A stretch of DNA of 64,000 nt from Ardenticatenaceae bacterium (GTDB lineage: Bacteria > Chloroflexota > Anaerolineae > Promineifilales > Promineifilaceae): assembly GCA_020634315.1 (NCBI GenBank), contig JACKBV010000009.1, positions 62,001-126,000 on the forward strand, in the 5' to 3' direction. Shown here piece by piece: positions 1-8,775 of this stretch. A model generated the notes under the pieces. That model had not been told where the DNA came from. It saw only the letters and a program-made list of their open reading frames with translations, and did no database searches. Position numbers and translations under genes: made by a program. Each line of letters begins with the position of its first letter. Position 1 is the first letter of the stretch.

Positions 1-13
1 GCATCATTGAAAC

Positions 14-1069
14 ATGATGAAACGACAACCGCGCTGGCGACGTTATCTCCGTGCTCAACTGCGAGACCTACGCGTTCTTTTTCAAGAATCGGGCAAGGCG
101 CTGCTGCTCTTTTTCTTGATTTTGCTGATCGGCGCGTTTTTATTCCACACCATTTACCTTTACCCGGAAACAAATCAACACCCGACGTTTAGTCAGGCGC
201 TTCATGCCACGTTTGCCCTCATCTTTTTTGAAATTGTGCTGCCATTCCCGCCCGATCCCTGGTATGTACAGTTTCTCTATTTTGTCGTGCCCGTGTTGGG
301 GCTGGCGACAATTGCGGATGGGGTGCTGCGCTTTGGCACGGCGCTGTTGAATAAACAAAGTCGGGGGCAGGCATGGCAGGTGGCTATGGCTTCAACCTAT
401 AAAAATCACATTATTGTTTGTGGCGTGGGCAAGATTGGCTACCGCGTCATTCAAGAGTTGCTCAAGTTTGAGCGGGATGTGGTGGCGATTGAGATGAATG
501 AAAACGGCCGTTTCGTGGAAAAAACGAAAAGCCTCGGCATCCCCCTGATCATTGCCAATGCACGCCGCTCCGAAAACATCATCAAGGCTGGCGTGCGCCA
601 GGCTGACGCCATTATTCCCTGCACCAACGACGAACTGGCTAACCTGGACATCGCCCTCGACGCCCGCGACATCAACCCCGACATTAAAGTCGTCATGCGT
701 ATGTTTGATGATGATCTGGCGCGACGCGTCGAAAACGGATTTGGCATTCACACCGCTTTTAGCGCTTCGGCCGTGTCTGCGCCCATCTTTGCGGCCGCGG
801 CCATGCGCGTCAACGTCAAACACTCCTTTTACGTGGGCGATGACCTGCTCAACGTCAGCGAAATAATTATCACGGAGCAGTCACAGCTTGTCGGCTGGAC
901 GGTGGAGAAATTGAGCCTGGAACTCGACCTCTCCGTCATTTTTTACCAGAGTGGGGAACTGTCTGACATGCACGCTGACCCACACCGCGAACTGCATCCC
1001 GGCGACAAAATTCTGGTGTTAGCCAAAATGGACACGCTGTGCCGTGTTAATGAGATGAATCGCGCCTGA
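14..1069 (+). CDS. RCK (TrkA-N/TrkA-C) potassium-channel-like protein
   Basis: A 351-residue membrane protein. Two hydrophobic segments lie at about residues 29-48 and 85-106. A cytoplasmic RCK domain begins near residue 131 with the Rossmann motif GVGKIG followed by an acidic VAIE strand end, typical of NAD-binding TrkA-N. A TrkA-C-like domain occupies the last 80 or so residues. Such proteins gate K+ flow in response to nucleotides or ions. Oddly, the loop between the two membrane segments has no recognisable TVGYG selectivity filter and instead reads FEIVLPFPPDP. The start is the first ATG after an in-frame stop; a second ATG follows at 17. It could be an inactive or non-K+ channel, or a regulatory partner. 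Confidence 0.8.
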   Translation: MMKRQPRWRRYLRAQLRDLRVLFQESGKALLLFFLILLIGAFLFHTIYLYPETNQHPTFSQALHATFALIFFEIVLPFPPDPWYVQFLYFVVPVLGLATIADGVLRFGTALLNKQSRGQAWQVAMASTYKNHIIVCGVGKIGYRVIQELLKFERDVVAIEMNENGRFVEKTKSLGIPLIIANARRSENIIKAGVRQADAIIPCTNDELANLDIALDARDINPDIKVVMRMFDDDLARRVENGFGIHTAFSASAVSAPIFAAAAMRVNVKHSFYVGDDLLNVSEIIITEQSQLVGWTVEKLSLELDLSVIFYQSGELSDMHADPHRELHPGDKILVLAKMDTLCRVNEMNRA

Positions 1070-1173
1070 GGCAAATGCCCCTGTGCGCCGCGGCGTATGT
1101 GAGTTGCATATCCCCTACAGATGAAGATAATGGGGTCACTGTACCGTTTACCTTTTTGTGCGGATAAATATTT

Positions 1174-1989
1174 ATGAGCGAAAACAAGGCTTTGGTTCCA
1201 GTTGAGCAGCGTGCGGTGACATTTTATGGAGATGAATTAACGGCCGTTCGTCTGGCGAATGGCCTCGTTTTTGTGCCCGTACGGCCGATTTGCGCCTTGC
1301 TTGGCGTAGACTGGAATGGGCAGCGGCGGCGCATCAATCGTGACCCAGTCTTGTCAGCAGAATTGGCAACTGTGGACGTTACGTCCACAGAAGGAGATCG
1401 CGCGGTGACGCGGGGCGTCTTGTGCCTCCCCTTAGACTATATTAGCGGTTTCCTTTTTGGCCTTAACGCCGACCGCGTGCGTGCCGATTTGCGCGACAAA
1501 GTGATTCGCTATCAACGCGAATGCTATAAAGTGTTAGCCGACGCTTTCCAGGAAGGGCGATTAACGGCCGAACCTGATTTCGAGTCGCTGCTGCAAACGG
1601 CCGATCCCGCCACCATCCAGGCGTACCAGATTGCCCAGGCCATGCTCAAACTGGCACGCCAACAAATCATGCTCGAAGCGCAGCAAGGCGCACAGCAAGT
1701 CCAACTCGACGCGCACGAACGCCGCCTGGAAACGATAGAGTCCCAACTTGGCGACCCGGCGCGGCGCATCACGCCCGATCAGGCGACAGCCATTAGCCAG
1801 GCGGTGAAAATGATCGCCATGACCCTCTCCAAACGAAGCGGCCGTAACGAATACGGCGCAGTTTGGGGTGAGCTATACCGCCGCTTCCGTGTGCCCTCCT
1901 ACCGCGAACTGCCATTAGCCCAGTACGATGCCGTAATGGCCTGGTTAACCGAATGGCATCAGTCGCTTAGCGGCGACGAGCCATTTTAA
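1174..1989 (+). CDS. Phage antirepressor-like protein (P22_AR_N + ORF6C-like)
   Basis: A 271-residue protein. Residues 10-120 match the P22 antirepressor N-terminal pattern: VTFYGDEL start, FVPVRPICALLGVDW, and VLCLPLDYISGFLFGLN. The middle (about 140-195) is a Gln/Glu-rich helix. The C-terminus (about 205-268) resembles the ORF6C domain of phage antirepressors. In phages such proteins bind and inactivate repressors. No integrase, capsid or repressor gene is nearby, so this is a solitary copy, either domesticated or a prophage remnant. Two core motif sites (ACGGCCG) lie inside it, so it has been resident long enough to carry the local palindrome. Confidence 0.8.
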   Translation: MSENKALVPVEQRAVTFYGDELTAVRLANGLVFVPVRPICALLGVDWNGQRRRINRDPVLSAELATVDVTSTEGDRAVTRGVLCLPLDYISGFLFGLNADRVRADLRDKVIRYQRECYKVLADAFQEGRLTAEPDFESLLQTADPATIQAYQIAQAMLKLARQQIMLEAQQGAQQVQLDAHERRLETIESQLGDPARRITPDQATAISQAVKMIAMTLSKRSGRNEYGAVWGELYRRFRVPSYRELPLAQYDAVMAWLTEWHQSLSGDEPF

Positions 1990-2059
1990 TATATTGCGTA
2001 TCGCGTCTTTTCTCGTCACATAGCGCCAGTACAAACGCCATACGCCAGTAGGAAATCAT

Positions 2060-3589
2060 ATGCTTGCCAAAGTCGTTAGTTGTGCCATTGTCGGCTTGGA
2101 AGCCGAAGTTGTTGAAGTTGAAGTTGATGTCATTCAGGGATACCCCAATTTCGCCATTGTCGGCTTGCCGGATGCGGCCGTGCGCGAAAGCCGTGACCGC
2201 GTGCATGCCGCCATCAAAAACAGCGGGATGCAGTTCCCCGGCAATCGGCGCATTACGGTAAATCTGGCTCCGGCTGATTTGCGTAAGGAGGGGCCGGTCT
2301 ATGATTTGCCCATTGCCGTTGGCGTGCTGGCCGCCACACAACAAATCTGGCTGCAAAAGCTGGAGAAGGCGCTGTTTCTAGGCGAGTTATCGCTGGATGG
2401 CGCGACGCGGCACACGAAGGGGATTTTGCCGATGGCTGCCCTGGCGCGGGCGCAAGGCTACGAACGGGTCTTTGTGCCAGCCGATGATGCAGAGGAGGCG
2501 GCGCTGATGCCGGATGTCGAGGTGATTCCGGTGCAAAACTTGAGCCAGTTGGTCGGCCATCTAACCGGTTTGCAGCCGATTATGCCGCACACAGTAGACC
2601 TGACGCGGGCGTTTGATACGACGCCAGCGTATGCGGCCGATTTTGCCGACATTATGGGGCAGGAACATGTGAAGCGGGCGCTGGAAATCGCCGCCGCCGG
2701 ATCGCATAACCTGTTGATGAGTGGCCCGCCCGGAGCGGGCAAGACGCTGCTGGCGAAGTCGCTGCCGAGTATTTTGCCGCGTATGGATGTGGATGAGGCG
2801 CTGGAAGTGACGAAGATTTACAGTGTGGCGGGGTTGTTACCGGCTGATACGCCGCTGGTGCGGGAACGGCCGTTTCGTTCCCCACACCACACCATCAGCT
2901 ATGCCGGGCTGGTGGGCGGCGGCGCATGGCCGCGACCGGGTGAAATCTCCCTGGCGCATCGCGGCGTCCTCTTTCTCGATGAACTGCCAGAGTTTGGCGC
3001 AAACCTGATTGAAGTGCTGCGCCAGCCATTGGAAGGCAAACCGCGCGAAGTTTCTATCTCGCGTGCATCGGGGACAGTGACCTATCCGGCTAATTTCATG
3101 CTCATTGCCGCGCAAAACCCGTGCCCGTGCGGTTACTATGGCGACCCGGTACACGCCTGTTCCTGCTCCAATGCGATGATCACGCGTTACCAGAAGCGCA
3201 TTTCTGGCCCGTTGATGGATCGCATTGACCTGCATATTGATGTGCCGCGCGTGGCGTTTGAGAAGTTGACGGCGCTGCGGCGCGGCGAACCGTCAGCGGC
3301 GATTCGCGAACGGGTGGAGGCGGCGCGGGCGCGGCAGGCGGCCCGTTTTGCGGAGCTAGACCTGCTGACGAATGCGGACATGGGGCCAAGTGAAGTGCAT
3401 GCCTTTTGCAAACTCGATGATACGGGCACGCGCCTGATGAAAAGCGCGATGGCGCAAATGGGGCTGAGTGCGCGTGCTTTTCACCGTGTGCTCAAGGTGG
3501 CACGCACGATTGCCGACCTGACTGCTGAGGAGACGCTTCAGCCAGCACACCTGGCGGAGGCATTGCAGTATCGGCCGCGGCAGGTGTGA
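2060..3589 (+). CDS. comM: YifB/ComM family Mg-chelatase-like AAA+ ATPase
   Basis: 509 residues, full length for the family. The N-terminal ChlI-type fold spans about 20-140. A Mg-chelatase AAA+ domain at about 190-395 has Walker A GPPGAGKT at residues 222-229 and Walker B LFLDELPEF. The C-terminal Mg-chelatase lid domain spans about 405-500. A Cys-containing PCPCGYYGD stretch sits inside the AAA domain. In naturally transformable bacteria ComM is a hexameric helicase that extends branch migration of incoming DNA. No other competence gene is in this window. It stands alone downstream of the antirepressor gene. Confidence 0.93.
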   Translation: MLAKVVSCAIVGLEAEVVEVEVDVIQGYPNFAIVGLPDAAVRESRDRVHAAIKNSGMQFPGNRRITVNLAPADLRKEGPVYDLPIAVGVLAATQQIWLQKLEKALFLGELSLDGATRHTKGILPMAALARAQGYERVFVPADDAEEAALMPDVEVIPVQNLSQLVGHLTGLQPIMPHTVDLTRAFDTTPAYAADFADIMGQEHVKRALEIAAAGSHNLLMSGPPGAGKTLLAKSLPSILPRMDVDEALEVTKIYSVAGLLPADTPLVRERPFRSPHHTISYAGLVGGGAWPRPGEISLAHRGVLFLDELPEFGANLIEVLRQPLEGKPREVSISRASGTVTYPANFMLIAAQNPCPCGYYGDPVHACSCSNAMITRYQKRISGPLMDRIDLHIDVPRVAFEKLTALRRGEPSAAIRERVEAARARQAARFAELDLLTNADMGPSEVHAFCKLDDTGTRLMKSAMAQMGLSARAFHRVLKVARTIADLTAEETLQPAHLAEALQYRPRQV

Positions 3590-3700
3590 AGGAGAGAGAT
3601 GCGATCATGGAACAGTGGGCTGAACTGAAATTGGATACAGACATCACCCTTACAAGCCGCCACAGATAGGATGATTCGCGACTGCAAACAGGCAATGGCA

Positions 3701-6700
3701 TCACTTGTCGGGCATAAAACGGGCGGCTACGGCGCGGTTGACGGGCACTGCCTGGTAAAACACAGCCTGCTGCGCCGCATCGAGATTGGCCGCTTGCATT
3801 TGCAGTTGTTGGTAAATGTGGGTCAGCAACGGCCGTTCCCGTTCATCCGCCACCGCCGCCAACACCTGACAACATTGCCATTGCAAGCGCCACGGCTCCT
3901 CCGCCTTGTGGATGTTCGTTTTTTGCAGATAAGCCAGCACCGTCTCCACCTGTGCCAGCGCCAAATCATATTGCCCTTGCTGTAAATAGGCTTCGGCCAA
4001 CAAGCCACGACTGTTCATTTCCCGACCTGGGCGGTTTAACTGCTGCTGCACAGCGATGGCTTTCTGGAAATGGCTGACAGCTTGTTCCCAATCCCCTAAT
4101 CCCGCATAGCCGCGCCCGACACAACTGTCGATCAGGCTGGCAAGCAGCGGGTTGTTTTGCTGTGCCAGATAAGGCTTTGCCTGTTCACAACAGGTCAGCG
4201 TTTGCCGGTCACGCCCCAGGTGATGGTGCAGCAGCCCCAAATAAAAGTATGTGGTGGCGATGCCTTGCGGGTGATTGAATTGGAGATAGCTTGCCAATGC
4301 TGCCCGGTACTGCTGCTCGGCGGCGGCAAATTGGCCGATGCGCTGCCAGATACGGCCGTTTGTGATTTGGGCATCAGCCAGACGCAGCGCACTGCGCATT
4401 TCTTGCGCCAACGTGATCGCTTCCTGGCAGTGGGCGAGCGCGTCCGTATAGTCGCCGCGATACATGGAACTGAGCGCGAGATTGTTGAGCGTGTGTTGTT
4501 GAATGACAGGAGAGCCGATCTGCCGTTGAATGTCGCGCATACGCAGCAGATACGGCCGTGCATCTTCATGGCGGGTGGCGGCGACATTTGCCAGTATATA
4601 GAGCGCCCCACTCGCTCCCCACAAATCATTCGCTTGCATATAAGCGGTCAAGGCCTCTTGCAGCATTTCCCAGGCGGCCTGACGCTGGCCGATAGCCAGC
4701 AGCCAACTCCCTTTGAGCAGCGCGGCCTGCATTTTGTGCGCCGGTGTCGCCGCCAATTGACAGGCCGTCTCCGCATATGTGCCCATTTGCGGGAAATCTC
4801 CTTGCAGCTCGTAAATGCGCCCCAGGAGTAGATGCGCGGCGGTGGCGTTGGGGTCTGTCTCTAAAATGCCTTGCGCCAGATTTCTGGCCCGGTGCAGATG
4901 TCCCCATTCGGTGAGCAGGGCGGCCTGGCTGCTGTCGAACAGGATTTTGAGGGCGGGCTGTGTGGGGGCAATGTGAACGGCCGTTTCCGCCAACAGCGCT
5001 GCGCCATTTTCATACAACCCACTGAGCAAAAACATGTCGGTGAATGCGGGCAGGGCGGCGGCAAGCAGCTCTGTTTCATGCTGATTTGCCGCCCAATACC
5101 AGCCTTGGGAGATGTTGTCTTGTTCGCTGAGCAGTTGTTTGAGGGCGACACGGGATTGCGAACCTTTCAGGTAACGGCCTTGTTCCTGTAAAAAGGCGAG
5201 GTAGTAATGGGCGTGGGCGTGCGAAACGGCCGTTTCCATGCCCAACTGCGCCAATTTTTCCTTGGCAAATTCGCGTAGGAGTTCGTGGATGAGGTAACGG
5301 CCGTTGTGTGCCCGCTGCACCAACGAGCGATCCACCAGCCGCGCCAGCCCCAGCATAGAAGCGCCCGTCACGGCGCGTGCCGCCGCCAACGTAAACTCGC
5401 CGCGAAATACCGACATACAGGCAAACAACTGCTGCTCCTCGGCTGTCAGCAGCTGCCACGAACCGGCAAACACCGCCCGCATACTGCGATGGCGCGGCGG
5501 CAAATCCTGGTACGGCGAGACCAAAAAATCCAGGTTGTGGGCGATTTCCTCGGCAATGGTTGGCAAATCATAGGCCCGCAGCCAGGCGGCGGCCATTTCC
5601 AGGGCGAGGGGCATCCCTTGCACCAGACGCGCAATCTGGCGAATGAGGTCATTGTCTGCTGCGCTAAATTGCTCCAGGCCATAGCGCTGCGCCCGTGTCG
5701 CAAACAGCGCCGCTGCCTCTTCCACCTCTTCCAGGCCGTGCAAATCCAGCCGCCATTCCCCTTGCAAGTTGAGTGTGTGGCGCGACGTGACCAGACAGGT
5801 GAGTCCCGGCGCAGCCTGCAATAAATCGGCGACCAATGGTGCGCCATCTATCAGATGTTCAAAGTTGTCGAGCAGCAGCAGCAGGCGTCGCCCTTGCAGA
5901 TGCTCTTGCAGCTGCTGCATGGGTGGGGTTGTCCCGGCGAAGGTCAGGCCAATTTGGGCGGCAATGAGGGAGGCGATCTGGTTGACGCTGGAGAGTTGGG
6001 CGAGGGGGATGAAGTAGAGGCCGTCGGGAAAGGCAACGGCCGTTGCCGCAGTCGCCGCCGCCAGCAATACAGCCTGTACCGCCAGGCGCGTCTTGCCCAT
6101 GCCGCCGCCGCCGGTGATGGTCAGCAGGCGGCAGTCAGGGGCGATGAGCTGTTCGATGATGCGGGTCAATTCCTGGGCACGCCCCACAAAGCTGTTGATT
6201 TCGGCGGGAAAACCCTGATAAACGGCCGTTGGCGGGGTTGGCAGTTCTGCTTGCTGCAACTGCCGGTACAACTGCTGGGTTTCCCCCTCTGGGGCAATGC
6301 CTAATTCTTGCTGTAACAGCGCCGCATACGCCTCGTAATGGGCAATGGCGCTGGCGCGTTGCCCACTGCGGGCCAGCGCACGCAGCAGTTGGCGCTGCGC
6401 CCGTTCGTGCCAGGGTTCCAGCGCGAGCAGCGCCTGAGTTGTCTCGATGAGCAGTGTGTCCTCTTTGCTTTGTTCGTAATGGTTGCCAAGAATCGAAAAG
6501 GCGTAAAAGGCTTGCTGCTGCAAATGTTCCCGTGTGAGCAGCAGCCACTCTTCAAAAAGTGCGCTGCCGCCCAGGTAAAACCCTTGCAGAAAGGTTCCCT
6601 GGTAAAGTGTGACCGCTTCGCGTAAATGGGTCAGGCATGTGGGGCATTGGTTCACGTCGGCGTGGTTGTGCTGCTCTACCAGCAGCAGTTTTTGGCTGAA

Positions 6701-7003
6701 TTGCAGGGCATCGCACTGCACGACGGCCTGGTTTAAGCGCACGTCTTTGGCGCTGGTTTGCAGCAGGGGCAAATCGGGCACGGCCTGGCGCAGGCGGGAG
6801 AGGGTTTTGCGCAGGTTTTGGCGGGCCTGGGTGTCTGTCTGGTCGGGCCAAAGGAGGGCGGCCAGTTCGTCGCGGCGAAACGGCCGTTCCCCATTCAGCG
6901 CCAGATAGACCAACAGTGCGCGGGCACGATCTGTGGCAAAGTGTGCTGATGTTTGCCCATCAATCCCGATTGCCAATGGGCCTAAACAGTGAATGCGAAG
7001 CAT
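3701..7003 (-). CDS. BTAD-type transcriptional regulator with NB-ARC-like ATPase and TPR repeats
   Basis: An 1100-residue regulator. Residues 1-90 form an OmpR-like winged helix, including the RFRRDELAALLWPD-type segment. Residues about 97-250 form the bacterial transcriptional activation domain. A STAND-type ATPase follows with P-loop GGGGMGKTR at 298-306 and a downstream LLLLDNFEHL Walker B. From about 600 to the end the sequence is helical TPR repeats. SARP/MalT-like STAND regulators integrate ligand or protein signals through the TPR part and activate transcription on ATP binding. It is transcribed divergently from the small protein and histidine kinase at 7220-8557. Several AACGGCCGTT copies lie within it. 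Confidence 0.92.
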   Translation of the reverse strand: MLRIHCLGPLAIGIDGQTSAHFATDRARALLVYLALNGERPFRRDELAALLWPDQTDTQARQNLRKTLSRLRQAVPDLPLLQTSAKDVRLNQAVVQCDALQFSQKLLLVEQHNHADVNQCPTCLTHLREAVTLYQGTFLQGFYLGGSALFEEWLLLTREHLQQQAFYAFSILGNHYEQSKEDTLLIETTQALLALEPWHERAQRQLLRALARSGQRASAIAHYEAYAALLQQELGIAPEGETQQLYRQLQQAELPTPPTAVYQGFPAEINSFVGRAQELTRIIEQLIAPDCRLLTITGGGGMGKTRLAVQAVLLAAATAATAVAFPDGLYFIPLAQLSSVNQIASLIAAQIGLTFAGTTPPMQQLQEHLQGRRLLLLLDNFEHLIDGAPLVADLLQAAPGLTCLVTSRHTLNLQGEWRLDLHGLEEVEEAAALFATRAQRYGLEQFSAADNDLIRQIARLVQGMPLALEMAAAWLRAYDLPTIAEEIAHNLDFLVSPYQDLPPRHRSMRAVFAGSWQLLTAEEQQLFACMSVFRGEFTLAAARAVTGASMLGLARLVDRSLVQRAHNGRYLIHELLREFAKEKLAQLGMETAVSHAHAHYYLAFLQEQGRYLKGSQSRVALKQLLSEQDNISQGWYWAANQHETELLAAALPAFTDMFLLSGLYENGAALLAETAVHIAPTQPALKILFDSSQAALLTEWGHLHRARNLAQGILETDPNATAAHLLLGRIYELQGDFPQMGTYAETACQLAATPAHKMQAALLKGSWLLAIGQRQAAWEMLQEALTAYMQANDLWGASGALYILANVAATRHEDARPYLLRMRDIQRQIGSPVIQQHTLNNLALSSMYRGDYTDALAHCQEAITLAQEMRSALRLADAQITNGRIWQRIGQFAAAEQQYRAALASYLQFNHPQGIATTYFYLGLLHHHLGRDRQTLTCCEQAKPYLAQQNNPLLASLIDSCVGRGYAGLGDWEQAVSHFQKAIAVQQQLNRPGREMNSRGLLAEAYLQQGQYDLALAQVETVLAYLQKTNIHKAEEPWRLQWQCCQVLAAVADERERPLLTHIYQQLQMQAANLDAAQQAVFYQAVPVNRAVAARFMPDK

Positions 7004-7219
7004 GTCATTTTCTACAGAGAAACCGGCTTCTCTTGGTGTTTTGGGGAAACGCCCCAGTCGCGCTGCGAGTAATCTTTGTGATTGCCGCGAACGGGCACAA
7101 GGCTCATCCCCGCACCAACCATTAATCTACAATTAAAAGCCCGGTTTCTGACCTATACGAATAGATTCATTTTATCGCCGGTCACACTTTTGTCACGCCC
7201 CTTTTTTACACTGTGCCCC

Positions 7220-7399
7220 ATGTCTGAACATGTAGAACGAGAATCCTATCAATATCACGCTTATTTACTGCGGGTGTGGCGTGAAGCAGGGCAAGAACGG
7301 TGGAAATTGTCCTTGCAAACAACGGCTTCGCCACAGATTCGTTATTTTGCGACCCTGGAAGAACTGGTTGTGTTCCTGGCTCAGCTTATGCACTCTTAG
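7220..7399 (+). CDS. Small conserved protein (59 aa) partnered with histidine kinase
   Basis: 59 residues from ATG 7220; a longer in-frame opening exists, but conserved-looking sequence starts here. It contains SYQYHAYLLRVWRE, then WKLSLQT, and ends with FATLEELVVFLAQL. This pattern, a strand-rich stretch followed by a helix with a YLLRxWRE opening, is one I associate with small uncharacterised Chloroflexota proteins found near regulators. The function is unknown. The histidine kinase starts 9 bp downstream with its Shine-Dalgarno (AGGAGGGG) directly after this stop codon, so the two are almost certainly co-transcribed. Confidence 0.7.
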   Translation: MSEHVERESYQYHAYLLRVWREAGQERWKLSLQTTASPQIRYFATLEELVVFLAQLMHS

Positions 7400-7408
7400 G
7401 AGGGGCGT

Positions 7409-8557
7409 ATGGCATATGAAGCGTCGTTAATGCAGGCACTTTATGAAGCAGCGCCGATAGCCGTTATTGTGGTTGGGCAAGATGGCCTTATTCGCCATGC
7501 CAATGGAGCCGCAGAGAAAACGTTTGGTTACGGCCGTACCGAATTAGAGGGGCAGTCACTCGGCATTTTGTTGCCGGAGCGCTTCCGCAGCGCCCATCAA
7601 CAATGGCTGCGCATCTATTTCAAGCATCCCCGGCAGCGCAGTATGGGGAACGATAAAAAGTTGCTGGCCCAGCGCAAAGATGGCAGCGAATTCCCGGCGG
7701 AAATTGGCCTCAGTAGTTTTACGTTGCAAGCGGAAACAGTGGTGGCTGCTTATATTGCGGACATCACCGCTCGTGTACAGGCAGAGGAGAAGCTGGCGCA
7801 ATATGCGCGTGAACTGGAAGCGCAAAACGCAGAATTGGATGCATTTGCGCATACGGTAGCGCATGGCTTGAAAACGCCGTTGAACTTGATTGCCGGTTAT
7901 GGCGAACTGCTGACGAGCCATGGCTCGCGGCTGCTCGCGGCTGAAAAGCAGCGGATGACGCAGGTCATTGTGACGCAGAGCTTGCAGATGGATCAGATTG
8001 TGCATGATTTGTTGATGTTAAGCAGTGTGCGCCGCACGGATATAACGATGGAGCCGTTGGATATGGCGGCGATTGTGGAGCGTGCTCAGTTGCAGTTGGC
8101 GCAGCTGGTGGTGCAGTATGACGCGGAGATTGTGGTGCCTGACCGTTGGGAAACGGCCGTTGGCTATGCTCCCTGGATTGCCGAAGTTTGGGGTAACTAC
8201 CTGAGCAACGGGATCAAATATGGCGGCGTCTCGCCACGCCTTGTGCTCGGTTCTGCTGTGCAGCCAGATGACGCTGTGCGTTTCTGGGTGCATGACAACG
8301 GCAGCGGTATCGCCCGGTCTGATCAATCGCGGCTGTTCACTCCCTTCACCCGTCTCAATCTGGCGCACAGCGAAGGGCATGGCCTGGGGCTGTCTATTGT
8401 GCGGCGCATTGTGGAACGGTGTGGTGGGCAAGTGGGGGTAGACAGCCAGCCCGGCAAGGGCAGCACGTTTTGGTTTACCTTACCGGCTGTGCCGCAAAAA
8501 AAACAGATTCAAAACCTGATGGATTTTAGAAGGCCGATTGGCTCCTGGCAAAACTAA
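7409..8557 (+). CDS. PAS-domain sensor histidine kinase
   Basis: 382 residues, with no membrane segment visible. A PAS domain spans about 8-125, a short coiled linker about 122-145, and the dimerisation/phosphoacceptor helix carries AHGLKTPLN with the likely phosphorylated His at 152. The HATPase_c domain has an N-box (GNYLSNGIKYGG), a G1 box (VHDNGSGI) and a G2-like GHGLGLSIV. It is a soluble kinase with no adjacent response regulator, so its cognate partner is elsewhere, although the receiver protein at 57060-57476 is one orphan candidate. It is translated just behind the 59-residue protein, and strong Shine-Dalgarno spacing supports this start. Confidence 0.93.
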   Translation: MAYEASLMQALYEAAPIAVIVVGQDGLIRHANGAAEKTFGYGRTELEGQSLGILLPERFRSAHQQWLRIYFKHPRQRSMGNDKKLLAQRKDGSEFPAEIGLSSFTLQAETVVAAYIADITARVQAEEKLAQYARELEAQNAELDAFAHTVAHGLKTPLNLIAGYGELLTSHGSRLLAAEKQRMTQVIVTQSLQMDQIVHDLLMLSSVRRTDITMEPLDMAAIVERAQLQLAQLVVQYDAEIVVPDRWETAVGYAPWIAEVWGNYLSNGIKYGGVSPRLVLGSAVQPDDAVRFWVHDNGSGIARSDQSRLFTPFTRLNLAHSEGHGLGLSIVRRIVERCGGQVGVDSQPGKGSTFWFTLPAVPQKKQIQNLMDFRRPIGSWQN

Positions 8558-8605
8558 TCATGGGCGGCGATTTCACAAGTGGGGCCTATCACGTGAATAT
8601 CAATC

Positions 8606-8670
8606 AACCTCCCGGAGGTTATCAATGGCAGGCTCGTCACATAAGACGAACCTCCGGGAGGTTATTTTTA
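8606..8670 (+). repeat. Paired CTCC(C/G)GGAG hairpin element, copy A
   Basis: Left arm AACCTCCCGGAGGTT at 8606-8620 and right arm AACCTCCGGGAGGTT at 8649-8663 are reverse complements of each other and each is itself palindromic. The 28-base spacer contains ATCAATGGCAGGCT and ends in AGACG. A T-rich tail follows. Each arm can fold alone, or the two can pair into a long stem. Confidence 0.85.
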
Positions 8671-8693
8671 GAGGAACACCATGAATGAAAACC

Positions 8694-8760
8694 AACCTCC
8701 CAGAGGTTATCAATGAAAGGGTTGTCACATGAGACGAACCTCCGGGAGGCTATTTTTTTA
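8694..8760 (+). repeat. Paired CTCC(C/G)GGAG hairpin element, copy B
   Basis: A second copy in direct orientation to copy A, with left arm AACCTCCCAGAGGTT at 8694-8708 (one mismatch) and right arm AACCTCCGGGAGGCT at 8737-8751, followed by seven T residues. The spacer again reads ATCAATG ... CATGAGACG. It ends only about 15 bases before the ATG at 8776, so it lies in the 5' leader of the beta-helix gene. A tiny open frame of 11 codons starts at 8681 behind GAGGAA and ends inside this element. Confidence 0.8.
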
Positions 8761-8775
8761 AGGAGACGAATTTAT

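Noticed and set aside
1174..1989. Prophage region
   Set aside because: Only one phage-type gene is present; flanking genes are chromosomal and no attachment site or integrase is seen.
3607..3669. 20-codon frame behind a Shine-Dalgarno just after comM
   Set aside because: Too short, no similarity, and the sequence downstream belongs to the opposite-strand regulator; probably a remnant or chance.
4157..6625. Long antisense frames inside the BTAD regulator gene
   Set aside because: They show the composition of complementary-strand shadows and lack motifs; the 1100-residue regulator on the minus strand is unambiguous.
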